NCBI GenBank assembly: GCA_965213545.1
Contig: CBDBZL010000002.1
Coordinates: 1,798,001-1,862,000, forward strand
DNA from: CBDBZL01 sp965213545
GTDB lineage: Bacteria > Pseudomonadota > Alphaproteobacteria > Sphingomonadales > Sphingomonadaceae
Reading direction: 5' to 3'
DNA: 64,000 nucleotides
In this document: piece by piece, positions 17,670-26,308 of the stretch
Layout of the letters: the number at the start of each line of letters is the position of its first letter
Position numbering within the stretch: position 1 is the first letter of the stretch
The notes under the pieces: model-generated
What the model was told of the DNA's origin: nothing
The model's database searches: none
What the model saw: the letters and a program-made list of their open reading frames with translations, nothing else
Position numbers and translations under genes: made by a program

Positions 17670-18481
17670 GCCGCCTTGCTCCCGCGCGCCACGCTTGCCG
17701 CCGCGCGCTGCCGGCTCGCGGTGGCCCGGCTCATCACCGGCTCGACACCAAGGTCTGCCAGCATCCGCGCGGCCTCTTCCATCTCCGCCGCCCGCCGCTC
17801 ACCATGGCTCTCCATCCGCCCGCGGTTATAGGCGATGCGGCGTGGCCAGGGCCAGTCTTGCTCGGATGCATCGAGCGAAGCGGCAACTTCGTCCAGCACG
17901 CCGGCCGCGCTCGCCGCTTGCGCCAGTTCCAAGCTCAGCGCCTCGATGCCCTTGACCATGACCGAGCGCAGCAGCTTGATCGCCGCCGCACGCCCGACCT
18001 CGCTTCCCACACTGCGCAGATCGGCAAAACCCAGCGCGCCGAGCAGCTGGCAGGCTTCGTGCGCTTCGGGGCCCGAGACCAGTAGCGGCACCATCAGCCC
18101 GGAATCGACCGGTGCCATCACCGCGACATCGACATAGCGCCCGCCGGCCGCCAGCACCAACTCAGCCCCCGCCTGCTTGGTGGCAGGAGCGACCGAGTTC
18201 ATGTCGCACCACAACGCGTCCGGCTTGAGCCTCGGCGCATATTCCCGGATTGCCGCGAGCGCCGCTTCGGCCGTCACCAACGAGATGATGATGTCGGCAC
18301 CCGCAGGCGCATCTGCTGCAGGGCTGATCCCGGCAGCGCGCATTGCCTCCCTTCGCGAGGCAAGCACATCCCAGCCGGTCGCGCCGGTCCATCCGCCAGC
18401 GCGCGCGAAGCCCTCACCGGCCTCGCCGAAGCCGATCAATGAGACCCTTTGGGGGCGGGAGGGCATGTCCGACTGCTGCAT
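17666..18481 (-). CDS. NAD(P)-dependent dehydrogenase with DUF1932-type C-terminus, first gene of the minus-strand lig unit
   Basis: 271 residues. The N-terminal Rossmann domain is VSLIGFGEAGEGFARAG (12-28), in the 6-phosphogluconate/3-hydroxyisobutyrate dehydrogenase superfamily. CDMNSVAP resembles the substrate-binding DGS/NS loop. The C-terminal half (IKLLRSVMVKGIEALSLE) resembles the DUF1932 all-helical domain and carries the catalytic-Lys-like region. It leads the ligJABC unit and is divergent from ligK. I do not know its reaction. A 2-hydroxyacid or semialdehyde side-branch of protocatechuate breakdown is plausible. Confidence 0.8.
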   Translation of the reverse strand: MQQSDMPSRPQRVSLIGFGEAGEGFARAGGWTGATGWDVLASRREAMRAAGISPAADAPAGADIIISLVTAEAALAAIREYAPRLKPDALWCDMNSVAPATKQAGAELVLAAGGRYVDVAVMAPVDSGLMVPLLVSGPEAHEACQLLGALGFADLRSVGSEVGRAAAIKLLRSVMVKGIEALSLELAQAASAAGVLDEVAASLDASEQDWPWPRRIAYNRGRMESHGERRAAEMEEAARMLADLGVEPVMSRATASRQRAAASVARGSKAA

Positions 18482-18492
18482 TGCTGGCGAAT

Positions 18493-18521
18493 TCCTTTAC
18501 ACCTAAAGCAATGTCCTTTAC
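18493..18521. promoter_or_regulatory. Direct repeat TCCTTTAC x2 in the divergent lig promoter
   Basis: TCCTTTAC occurs at 18493-18500 and again at 18514-18521, 21 bases apart (two helical turns), in the 73-base gap between the minus-strand lig unit and ligK. This is good geometry for a regulator that controls both directions. No regulator gene was found in the cluster. Confidence 0.5.
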
Positions 18522-18554
18522 AAGGCTCAACTCACTGGGGGAGGAGCGCGGGAC

Positions 18555-19229
18555 ATGAGAGGCATCGTGGTCCAGCAGATCGAGCGGGCCGATACCGGCG
18601 TCGCGCAGGCGCTGGGCGCGTGCGGGGTCGCCACCGTGCATGAAGCACAAGAGCGCACCGGCTTGCTCGCCAGTTATATGCGACCGATCTATTCCGGCGC
18701 GCGGATCGGCGGCACCGCGGTGACCGTCTCGGTTCCGCCAGGCGACAACTACATGGTCCACGCCGCACTCGAGCAGGCGCGCGAGGGTGACGTCCTGGTG
18801 ATCGCCCCCACCAGCCCGTGCGAGGACGGCTATTTCGGCGATCTGCTGGCCACTTCGGCACAAGCGCGCGGGGTCAGCGGCCTGATCATCGATGCGGGCG
18901 TGCGCGATGTGCGCGACCTTACGCAGATGGGCTTTCCGGTCTGGGCCAAGCGGGTCTTCGCCCAGGGGACGATCAAGGCCTCGCTGGGCAGCGTCAATGT
19001 GGATATCGTGTGTGCCGGCGCATGCATTCGTCCTGGTGATGTCGTGGTGGCCGATGATGACGGGGTGTGCGTGGTCGCACGAGCCAAGGCTGCCAGCGTG
19101 CTGGAACAGGCGCAGGCGCGCGAGGCCAATGAGGAGAGCAAGCGCAAGCGGCTGGCAGCGGGCGAGCTCGGTATCGACATGTATGGGTTTCGCACGAAGC
19201 TTGCCGAAATGGGCTTGAAATGGGTGTGA
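18555..19229 (+). CDS. ligK: 4-Carboxy-4-hydroxy-2-oxoadipate/HMG aldolase LigK
   Basis: RraA-like class II pyruvate aldolase, 224 residues. Family motifs are GYFGDLLATSAQARG (93-107) and GLIIDAGVRDVRDL (109-122), where R117 and D118 correspond to the conserved Arg-Asp that bind substrate and metal. It splits carboxy-hydroxy-oxoadipate into pyruvate and oxaloacetate, the final step of the pathway. It begins the plus-strand lig unit, divergent from the DUF1932 dehydrogenase, and is separated from ligU by four bases. Confidence 0.95.
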   Translation: MRGIVVQQIERADTGVAQALGACGVATVHEAQERTGLLASYMRPIYSGARIGGTAVTVSVPPGDNYMVHAALEQAREGDVLVIAPTSPCEDGYFGDLLATSAQARGVSGLIIDAGVRDVRDLTQMGFPVWAKRVFAQGTIKASLGSVNVDIVCAGACIRPGDVVVADDDGVCVVARAKAASVLEQAQAREANEESKRKRLAAGELGIDMYGFRTKLAEMGLKWV

Positions 19230-19233
19230 GCCA

Positions 19234-20292
19234 ATGAGGTCGACGCGGGTGATGTGGATGCGCGGCGGAACCTCCAAGGGCGGCTACTTCTTGGCCGACG
19301 ACCTTCCTAGCGCGGTTGCGGAGCGCGACGACTTCCTGCTGAAGGCGATGGGTTCGCCCGATCCGCGCCAGATCGACGGCATGGGGGGCGCCGATCCGCT
19401 GACCAGCAAGGTCGCCGTGGTTCGCAGGTCAGCGCGCGCGGGGATCGATGTCGACTACCTGTTCCTGCAGGTATCCGTGGCCGAGGCGATCGTCTCCGAT
19501 GCGCAGAACTGCGGCAATATCCTGGCGGGCGTCGGCCCCTTTGCGATCGAGCGCGATCTGGTCGCAGGTACGGGCGAGCAGACCCGTGTGGCGATCTACA
19601 TGGAGAACACCGGCCAGGTTGCCGTCGCCACCGTGGCCACGCCTGGCGGCAAGGTGCGCTATGCGGGCGATGCGCGGATCGACGGGGTGCCGGGCAGTGC
19701 GGCGCCCGTGCCGCTCGAGTTTCGCGACACCGCCGGCTCCTCGTGCGGGTCACTGCTGCCGACGGGCAACGCGGTGGACCAGATCGAGGGGGTGCGCTGC
19801 ACGCTGATCGACAACGGCATGCCTTGCGTGGTGCTATGCGCAACCGATGTCGGCGCGGGAGGCTATGAGAGCCGCGACGAACTGGAGGCCGAAGCTCTGG
19901 CCCCGGTTCGGGCCAAAATCGAGGCTATCCGTCTGGCTGCCGGACCGATGATGAAGCTGGGCGATGTGCGCGACAAGACGGTGCCCAAGATGACGCTTGT
20001 CGCGCCCCCCCGCCATGGCGGCGCGGTGAGCGCACGCGTGCTCATCCCCCATCGCGCGCATGCCTCGATCGGCGTGCTGGGCGCAGTGACGACGGTGACG
20101 TGCTGTCTGATCCCCGGTTCGCCCGCTGCCGATGTGGCGCAAGTTCCCCAAGGGCGGGAAAAGCGGCTGTCGATCGAGCATCCCAGCGGTGAAACCACTT
20201 GTGTGCTTACCGTGGATGATACGGGGGCAGTCGCCAGTGCTGCGCTTTTGCGAACCGCGCGAAAACTGATGGATGGAACCATTTTCGGGTAA
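19234..20292 (+). CDS. ligU: 4-Oxalomesaconate tautomerase LigU (PrpF/DUF453 family)
   Basis: 352 residues, PrpF-like diaminopimelate-epimerase fold. Family markers are MWMRGGTSKGGYF at the N-terminus, IDGMGGADPLTSKVAVV, NCGNILAGVGPFAIE and IPHRAHASIGVLGAVT. In SYK-6 the gene between ligK and ligI encodes LigU, which shifts the double bond of 4-oxalomesaconate so that LigJ can hydrate it. The same order here supports the call. Only four bases separate it from ligK. Confidence 0.9.
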   Translation: MRSTRVMWMRGGTSKGGYFLADDLPSAVAERDDFLLKAMGSPDPRQIDGMGGADPLTSKVAVVRRSARAGIDVDYLFLQVSVAEAIVSDAQNCGNILAGVGPFAIERDLVAGTGEQTRVAIYMENTGQVAVATVATPGGKVRYAGDARIDGVPGSAAPVPLEFRDTAGSSCGSLLPTGNAVDQIEGVRCTLIDNGMPCVVLCATDVGAGGYESRDELEAEALAPVRAKIEAIRLAAGPMMKLGDVRDKTVPKMTLVAPPRHGGAVSARVLIPHRAHASIGVLGAVTTVTCCLIPGSPAADVAQVPQGREKRLSIEHPSGETTCVLTVDDTGAVASAALLRTARKLMDGTIFG

Positions 20293-20352
20293 CGCGCCGC
20301 ATCCGCTCCGACCGTGCCACATGCAGGCCTTCGGTGACCCTATAACAAAACG

Positions 20353-20403
20353 TCGGTCGTGAACGCACCGACACACAAAAAGATCGGCGGTGAACGCCCC
20401 GAC
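20353..20403. promoter_or_regulatory. Tandem 20-bp near-identical repeats with dyad symmetry upstream of ligI
   Basis: TCGGTCGTGAACGCACCGAC (20353-20372) and TCGGCGGTGAACGCCCCGAC (20384-20403) differ at three positions and are 31 bases apart, about three helical turns. The first copy, with the preceding G, is a GTCGGT-9-ACCGAC dyad. They fill the gap between ligU and ligI and look like paired operator sites, implying separate control of ligI. Confidence 0.6.
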
Positions 20404-20433
20404 AGCACCGCGCCAAACCTTTGAGGAACTACT

Positions 20434-21321
20434 TTGTCCAGTCGCATTACCACCTGGCACCCCGACCCGTCGCGCCCGCGCTTTGTTCCTCCGCCGGGAG
20501 CGGTGGACGCGCATTGCCACGTGTTAGGGCCGATGGCGCGGTTTCCCTTCAGTCCCGATGCGAAGTACATCCCCGCCGATGCCGGGCCCGAACTGCTGTT
20601 TGCCCTGCGTGACCGGTTGGGATTTTCGCGCAATGTCATCGTCCAGGCGAGCTGTCACGGGACGGACAACGCGGCTACGCTCGACGCCATTGCGCGTTCA
20701 CAAGGCCGGGCGCGGGGTGTCGCGGTGGTCGATCCCGATATCGGCGCGGCGGACCTCGCGGCCCTCGATGCAGGCGGCATCCGGGCGGTGCGGTTCAATT
20801 TCCTCAAGCGGCTGGTCGATGATGCGCCGCGTGATCGCTTCACTGAACTGAGCCGGCGCCTGCCGGATGGGTGGCACGTGGTGATCTATTTCGAAGCCGA
20901 ACTGATCGACGAGATGCGAGGCTTCATCGACACCATTGGTGTTCAGGTGGTGATCGATCACATGGGTCGCCCCGATGTGAGTGAGGGGCCGGCCGGCCCG
21001 GACATGCGCGCGCTGCGTCACCTGCTCGAAAGCCGTGACGATATCTGGTTCAAGCCGACCTGCCCCGACCGGCTCGATCCTGCCGGCCCACCCTGGGATG
21101 CCTTCGCCGAGGCGGTCGCTCCGCTGGTGCAGGACTATCCCGACCGCTGTATCTGGGGCACCGACTGGCCGCATCCCAATATGCAAAGCGCGGTGCCCGA
21201 TGACGGCGCACTGGTCGACATGATCCCCCGCATCGCGCCCACCGCACAGCTGCAGCAAAAGCTCCTCGTCACCAATCCGATGCGGCTTTATTGGCGTGAG
21301 GAAGTGTCGGGGCAGGGCTAG
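20434..21321 (+). CDS. ligI: 2-Pyrone-4,6-dicarboxylate hydrolase LigI
   Basis: Amidohydrolase-superfamily lactonase, 295 residues. H27 and H29 in VDAHCHVLGP, H176 in IDHMGRPD and the catalytic base D244 in WGTDWPHPN match the expected LigI active site. It opens PDC to 4-oxalomesaconate. The start is TTG with GAGGA about ten bases upstream. It is separated from ligU by 141 bases that carry tandem repeats, so it may have its own promoter. Confidence 0.95.
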   Translation: MSSRITTWHPDPSRPRFVPPPGAVDAHCHVLGPMARFPFSPDAKYIPADAGPELLFALRDRLGFSRNVIVQASCHGTDNAATLDAIARSQGRARGVAVVDPDIGAADLAALDAGGIRAVRFNFLKRLVDDAPRDRFTELSRRLPDGWHVVIYFEAELIDEMRGFIDTIGVQVVIDHMGRPDVSEGPAGPDMRALRHLLESRDDIWFKPTCPDRLDPAGPPWDAFAEAVAPLVQDYPDRCIWGTDWPHPNMQSAVPDDGALVDMIPRIAPTAQLQQKLLVTNPMRLYWREEVSGQG

Positions 21322-21944
21322 CTCGCGCTTTTTGCGCAGTGTTTGCCAACCCGGTGAGTTTTCGCGAGACGATGAATGGTGCGAAGTCGCGCTAGGCGCT
21401 GCTCTGTTTAAGACTGTGGGACCTGAACGCGGTCGTTCCACGGCCTTGTTCGGACCATCGCGTTGAAGGTCGTCATGCGAAATTGTGCCGGTGTGCACGA
21501 ACGCAATTGTAATGTCGCGTCACAGGCCCCGACTGGTCGCCCCGTTCAGCTCTGCTCCAATCTTTCGTACCAATGGAAGCCCGTTGAGCAATGAGCGCGC
21601 GTTCGAGCCCTGCGCACCGGTCGAGGATCACGCTGACCGACGGCGAGATGAATTCGACTTGTTGAGGCTCGCGACCCTTTCTAGTTCGAAAACTCGCGTT
21701 ATCAGCGCAAGCGGGCGGACCTTTGTTCAATCCGGACAAGGATCGACCAATTGCGCTTTGGCAGACTGATCACGAGCCGCATCGTACTGCGCTTGTCTGC
21801 ATCTCTAAGAGATTGACGCAAACGACCAGCTGGTATCCTCGGACCGAGTCGGCTCGTCTGCGAATGGACGGTTGACCGGCTAACTTCCGTTCGATCGAAC
21901 CTGACGTGCCACCGTCACAAGACCGCTTCCCCAAGCCGCCAAGC
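21322..21944. other. Gene-poor intergenic region downstream of ligI
   Basis: About 620 bases with lower GC than the flanks and no supported coding sequence or RNA gene. Short open frames here lack ribosome-binding sites and plausible composition. It may be the remains of a decayed gene, but nothing is recognisable. Confidence 0.4.
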
Positions 21945-22118
21945 CTATTTGCCCTTCGCGCGTGCCCGCCGCTTTTGCCAGCCGCGCCAGACATAGCTGC
22001 AGCTGATCGCCGCGCCACCGCAGGCGAGGGCCGCTGCGCCCAGGATTAGGGCACCGAAGCCAAGGGCGCCGATCAGTGCCAGGATGATATGCCAGAAGAT
22101 CTCGATCACCGAGCGCAC
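21945..22118 (-). CDS. Small single-pass membrane protein (unrecognised)
   Basis: Reading from a GTG at 22118 (or GTG at 22109) gives 54-57 residues. The core is a long hydrophobic helix (IFWHIILALIGALGFGALIL, then AAALACGGAAISC) followed by a positively charged tail (WRGWQKRRARAKGK), a typical inside-positive single-pass protein. It follows the transaldolase-family gene by about 30 bases on the same strand. No clear Shine-Dalgarno is seen and I recognise no family. Confidence 0.5.
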   Translation of the reverse strand: MRSVIEIFWHIILALIGALGFGALILGAAALACGGAAISCSYVWRGWQKRRARAKGK

Positions 22119-22150
22119 GACGTATCAGCGGCTCTTTGCCGGCCCGAACC

Positions 22151-23362
22151 TCATCCCTCGAGCACCCGTCGAACAAGGTCGATCGTCTGCCGCGTGGCGC
22201 TGGCGAATTCGAACGCGGTCGCCTGGAAACTGCCGAACTGCTCGAACTCGCCGGGCTTCAGCCCTTCGAACTCATAGGCGGCGCGGAAGCTTGGCAGCTT
22301 CATCAGCTTCCGAAGGCTTGCCTCGTCCGGCTCACGCTCGATCGCATGCGCATCGAAAGGCTCCAGTTCGTCCGCCACCGCCATCAGTTCGGCGATGTAA
22401 CTGCCGGGCAGGGTATAGATCATGTCCGATCCCGCATAATCCTGAACATGGCGGCTTACAATGCGACCGTCTTCCTGCTCCACGCGAACCGAACATTGCA
22501 ACATCTTGGACGGGTGGCCGGCTTCCTTGCCCCACCAGTAGGCTCGCTTGAGCACTGCCTCCTCGCCGTCGCGAACCTCCTTCATCGATAGAGCAATACC
22601 GCGTGCCTGCGCCTCTTTCTGCCAGTCCCCCTTCTCACCGAGCCGGCTGGACATGTGCGTGACCACGCTGCGCCAGTGCGACAAGTCCACCTTCGCCGCC
22701 CTGGCTCGCTGCAACCCCGCGCTCACCGAAGCCATACATTTCATGTATTGCGAAACGGTAAACGCAGCGGTGTTGTTGGTGGCAATTCCGCGTGCGGTCA
22801 GCTCCTCGATGACCTGGTAGCCCGCCTCGCTGCCGGGGATCTTGACCATGACGTTGGGCCCTTGCGCGGCGATGGTCAGCCCCATCGCCAGCATCTTTTC
22901 GCCATCGGTAACGAAGCGCGGATCGACCTGACCCGAAAGAAAACCGTACTTGCCGCCCGTGGCATCGAACAGCGGCCGGATCGCCTCGGCACCCTGCTTG
23001 ACGAGCTCGAGATAGCTTGCCCAATATATTTGCTCCAAGTCCGCCAGGGGATCGGCCGCGGCGATTGCGCGGATGCGCTGCGACCAGCCCTGGGGATCGA
23101 GCGCCATCGCCTGGAGCGAAAGCGGGGGATTGGTGGTGACGCCGCGAAAGCCCATCTTGCCGGTATCGGCCAGGGTGTCGGGATCGTAGAGGCGGGTGAG
23201 CTGGCGTTCCCATTCCTGGCGCTGGACGGGGGGCGCCACGCCCAACGTCTTTTCCTTCCAGTCGCGATAGAACAGCGGCGAGGCGTCCCACCAGATCTCG
23301 CAATCGGGATTGGTCTGCGCCAGCGCCTCGAGCGGGTTGCGGGTGATTGCTTCGCTGGCCAT
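22151..23362 (-). CDS. Transaldolase family protein
   Basis: 403 residues, longer than classical transaldolase. The barrel is recognisable by GFRGVTTNPPLSLQAM (T-N-P motif) and VMVKIPGSEAG, whose Lys is the Schiff-base residue of the family, followed by IATNNTAAFTVSQYMKC. The C-terminal 120 residues (KRAYWWGKEAG, LPGSYIAELM) are an extension I do not recognise. It probably transfers a dihydroxyacetone unit between sugar phosphates or a related aldol substrate. AAGGAG precedes the ATG. The frame upstream of 23362 is not part of the protein. Confidence 0.82.
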   Translation of the reverse strand: MASEAITRNPLEALAQTNPDCEIWWDASPLFYRDWKEKTLGVAPPVQRQEWERQLTRLYDPDTLADTGKMGFRGVTTNPPLSLQAMALDPQGWSQRIRAIAAADPLADLEQIYWASYLELVKQGAEAIRPLFDATGGKYGFLSGQVDPRFVTDGEKMLAMGLTIAAQGPNVMVKIPGSEAGYQVIEELTARGIATNNTAAFTVSQYMKCMASVSAGLQRARAAKVDLSHWRSVVTHMSSRLGEKGDWQKEAQARGIALSMKEVRDGEEAVLKRAYWWGKEAGHPSKMLQCSVRVEQEDGRIVSRHVQDYAGSDMIYTLPGSYIAELMAVADELEPFDAHAIEREPDEASLRKLMKLPSFRAAYEFEGLKPGEFEQFGSFQATAFEFASATRQTIDLVRRVLEG

Positions 23363-23540
23363 TCGCGTGCTCCTTGCGGTCAGCCGTTCGCTAAGGAAAC
23401 AGCCTGATTTCGACAGCAGGATAGGCCGGCCAGAACCATGGCGCAATGAGCCGGGCTGTATGTGGACGCGCGGCAGGGCGTGCCGGCAGGGGACGTTGCG
23501 GCCGGGGGCGTGGCGGCAAGCGCGTCGGTAAGCGTGGGGA

Positions 23541-24491
23541 TCAGAGACCGCGGCTCTTTCCACTGAAGCGCCCGTGGCGGCGATAGCGGATCATCCAACG
23601 CTCCAGAAATAGCTCGAGTGGTTTGGGCGTCACCCCCAGCGCCTCGATCCCCGGAATCATTCCCGTCGCCACGCTGCCGCGTTGCAGGAGGCGCCATTGC
23701 TCGCTCGACATCGGCGTCCCTGGAAGCGCGGCGAAAGCGGCGCTGAGACCATCGGGCATCGGCAGGAAACGGCGCTTGCGCCCCTGCTGCTGCGCGATGC
23801 GGCGGTTGAGCTCCCCCATGGTGACCACCTCGGGTCCGGCAAGTTCGTAGGTCTTCGCGCCATGCGCATGAGGATCGGCCAGTGCGTTGGTGATCGCTTG
23901 CGCAACATCGTCCACCCACACCGGCTGGATCACTGCTTGCGGGCCGAACACGGGCAATATCGGGAAGGTGGCGATGAGGTCGGCGAACATGGTGATGAAC
24001 TTGTCATCCTCGCCGAACAGGATCGAGGGACGCATGATGGTCGCGTTCGGGAATGCGCCTCGGACCAGCGCCTCGCCCTCGCCCTTGGTCGCGGCATAGC
24101 GGCTCTGGGTATCCGCCCGATCCGCGCCGATCGCCGATATGCTGACGAAGGCCGCGGCCCCTTCCTGGGCGGCAAACCGCGCGGCGTCCCCCGCACCCTC
24201 GGCCTGAAGCGCGTGGGCATCGGAGCCGAAGGTTCCGACCAGATAGACCGCGGCATCGACGTCCTTTAGCGCCACCTGCAGGCTGCGATGGTCTTTGACG
24301 TCGCAACGCACGAACTGCATTTGGCCCAGATTGGCCATCGGTTTCAGCCGGAATGCCTTTTGCGGGTTGCGCCCGGCTATGCGCAGGCGCGCGCCGCGTT
24401 CGAGCAGTTTCTGTGCCAGATAGCCGCCGATAAAGCCGTCGCCGCCAATCAGGCTCACCAGTTTTCCTTCGAGCGGACCTGGCGCTGCCAT
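23541..24491 (-). CDS. Complex I NDUFA9 subunit family protein (atypical SDR)
   Basis: 316 residues with an NAD(P)-binding motif near the N-terminus (LVSLIGGDGFIGGYLAQKLL). Further blocks are VRCDVKDHRSLQVALKDVDA, FVSISAIGAD, Y-A-A-T-K and MRPSILFGEDDKFITMFADL, as in bacterial relatives of the mitochondrial complex I subunit NDUFA9. Such proteins are accessory or quinone-related; no catalytic role is assured. GGGAAG precedes the ATG at 24491. It lies upstream of the transaldolase-family gene with about 180 bases between. Confidence 0.85.
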   Translation of the reverse strand: MAAPGPLEGKLVSLIGGDGFIGGYLAQKLLERGARLRIAGRNPQKAFRLKPMANLGQMQFVRCDVKDHRSLQVALKDVDAAVYLVGTFGSDAHALQAEGAGDAARFAAQEGAAAFVSISAIGADRADTQSRYAATKGEGEALVRGAFPNATIMRPSILFGEDDKFITMFADLIATFPILPVFGPQAVIQPVWVDDVAQAITNALADPHAHGAKTYELAGPEVVTMGELNRRIAQQQGRKRRFLPMPDGLSAAFAALPGTPMSSEQWRLLQRGSVATGMIPGIEALGVTPKPLELFLERWMIRYRRHGRFSGKSRGL

Positions 24492-24727
24492 CTTGCTTCC
24501 CTTCGTGCCTTGCCGGCGCTGTGTCGCATCGGCGCTTTTCCCGGACGACAGCCTTTGCATGCGGCGCAGGCAGGGGCAATGCCGGCCGAAGGACAGCGGC
24601 GCGGACAGGAAAGCGGGGCCAGGACGCAGGAAAGGCCTTTCGCGTTGACACCGCGCCCCCCGCTTCGCTAGTTGCCCGCGCCTGTCACCGGCGAAGCTTC
24701 AGGCCTTGCCGGTGACGAGCGCAATGG

Positions 24728-24814
<87 letters not shown>

Positions 24815-24953
24815 TTCTCCTGTTCGCGCGCGGTCACTCGCGAACATTTCTGGTGGGAACGCGAGCGCTCGGCGTCACCGGCAAGGCAATTCGCCGTGCT
24901 TGTGAAGCACCAGATGCCCGAGGGTTGCAGTCGTCCGCTTGGCCGGACCCGGT

Positions 24954-26288
24954 TCAGCCGCCGGTGAGCAGGACGAACGGTATTCTCAGCGTGGTGCGCA
25001 GGTCGGTCGCATCTTCGGTGGCGCCAATCTCGACCGCCCAATTCACGCTAGCCCGTTCGGTTGCCCGATAGGTGACGCCGAACAGCAGGCGGCCAATCTG
25101 AAGGTCACGCGAGACCAGGTCGCGCATGCCCGGCCACTCAGGCGTGGGTTCGAGCAGTTCGGTCGTGGTGCGCGTGCCGAACGCCCAGCTATGCGCATAG
25201 CCCAGGTTCAGCGTGGTGCGCTGGTTGAACGAGATGCCGATCCCGGCCGAGGCCGAGATTGCGTCGCCCGGATCGACATGGGTGATCCGCACCGGCGGGA
25301 TCTCCGTATCCACCGATTTGCCCAGGTTGAAGGTGTAACCCAGCGTGCCGAACAGCACCACTGGGTCGCTTGGCAGGATGGCGGTGAGGCTGGGTGAGAT
25401 GCCGTAGAAACCTGCGCCGGTGGCTGATCTGGCAGCGCGACCGCGAATGTCGCGAGGAATGGCAAACGGGTCGGACCCTGTAGGGAACACGCCTTGCAGA
25501 TTTGCGGTAATGAACGGACTGCCGTTACCGCCATCGATCAGCTGATACCGCGCGGTAAGTTCCAGATCGCCGATGCCGCTGCCATCCACCGAGCTGTCGA
25601 TCGGATCAGCCGGCGGAAGATCGTTACCGGTCCTGATCGGCGTGACCACGGAGAAGTCGCTGCGATACAGCACCGGCAGCCGCGCACCGATTTCAAGTCG
25701 GTCGGTCAAGCCGTAACGCAACGAGACACTCCCCGTCAGCACGTCCTGCCGGCTTTCGCTGATATCGATGATACCTATGAGCACTCCAGGGGCGGGTTCG
25801 AAACCGCGTGCGATCGCGCGGTTGCGATCCGCGCGCGCGTAACTGAACTGCACCTCGCCGGTAAGCTGACCGCGCCGGGTGACGACGCTGCCCTGGTCGT
25901 CGAGCACGGCCAGCTCGATCGGCCGGTCCTCGTCCTCGGGCGCCTGGCCCACGCGTTCGAGCGGGATGGGGGCCTGCTGCACCGAGGAGGGATCGCCCGG
26001 AACGCCCGGTGCGCCGGCCTGCGCGGCGGCAATGACGGGTGCGTTGTCCTGCGCGATGCCGCCCTCGGGGGCCTGTACGAGAAGACGGCGCAGTTCGGCC
26101 AGTTCGGCAGCCTGACGGTCGAGCTGTTCCTGTTGGCGCTCGATCATGGCCATTGCCGCATCGAGCCGTTCGCCGACGGCGCTATCGTTCGCCGCGTTGC
26201 GCGGGTCGTCCCCGGCACCGGTCTGGGCCATTGCCGGAGATCCAAGCAAAGTGCCGGCCAGCAGTGCCGCCAGAAGTTCTTTTCTCAT
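24954..26288 (-). CDS. FapF-like outer-membrane beta-barrel pore, last gene of amyloid cluster
   Basis: 444 residues. A signal peptide (1-21, ending AMAQ) is followed by a heptad-like coiled coil at about 38-71 (MIERQQEQLDRQAAELAEL), a Pro/Ala-rich linker, then a C-terminal half with many alternating amphipathic strands (LRYGLTDRLEIGARLPVLYR, LTARYQLIDGG, LNLGYAHSWAFGTRT). Coiled coil plus barrel is the layout of Pseudomonas FapF, which forms the trimeric secretion pore for amyloid subunits. Gene order supports this. The barrel half also resembles transporter proteins of aromatic gene clusters, so FapF identity is inferred. Confidence 0.75.
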   Translation of the reverse strand: MRKELLAALLAGTLLGSPAMAQTGAGDDPRNAANDSAVGERLDAAMAMIERQQEQLDRQAAELAELRRLLVQAPEGGIAQDNAPVIAAAQAGAPGVPGDPSSVQQAPIPLERVGQAPEDEDRPIELAVLDDQGSVVTRRGQLTGEVQFSYARADRNRAIARGFEPAPGVLIGIIDISESRQDVLTGSVSLRYGLTDRLEIGARLPVLYRSDFSVVTPIRTGNDLPPADPIDSSVDGSGIGDLELTARYQLIDGGNGSPFITANLQGVFPTGSDPFAIPRDIRGRAARSATGAGFYGISPSLTAILPSDPVVLFGTLGYTFNLGKSVDTEIPPVRITHVDPGDAISASAGIGISFNQRTTLNLGYAHSWAFGTRTTTELLEPTPEWPGMRDLVSRDLQIGRLLFGVTYRATERASVNWAVEIGATEDATDLRTTLRIPFVLLTGG

Positions 26289-26308
26289 TACCCGCCCTTT
26301 TCGTGCGC

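Noticed and set aside
21770..22018. 82-residue minus-strand frame in the ligI-transaldolase gap
   Set aside because: It is a different frame overlapping the better-supported small membrane protein at 21945-22118, with random-looking composition.
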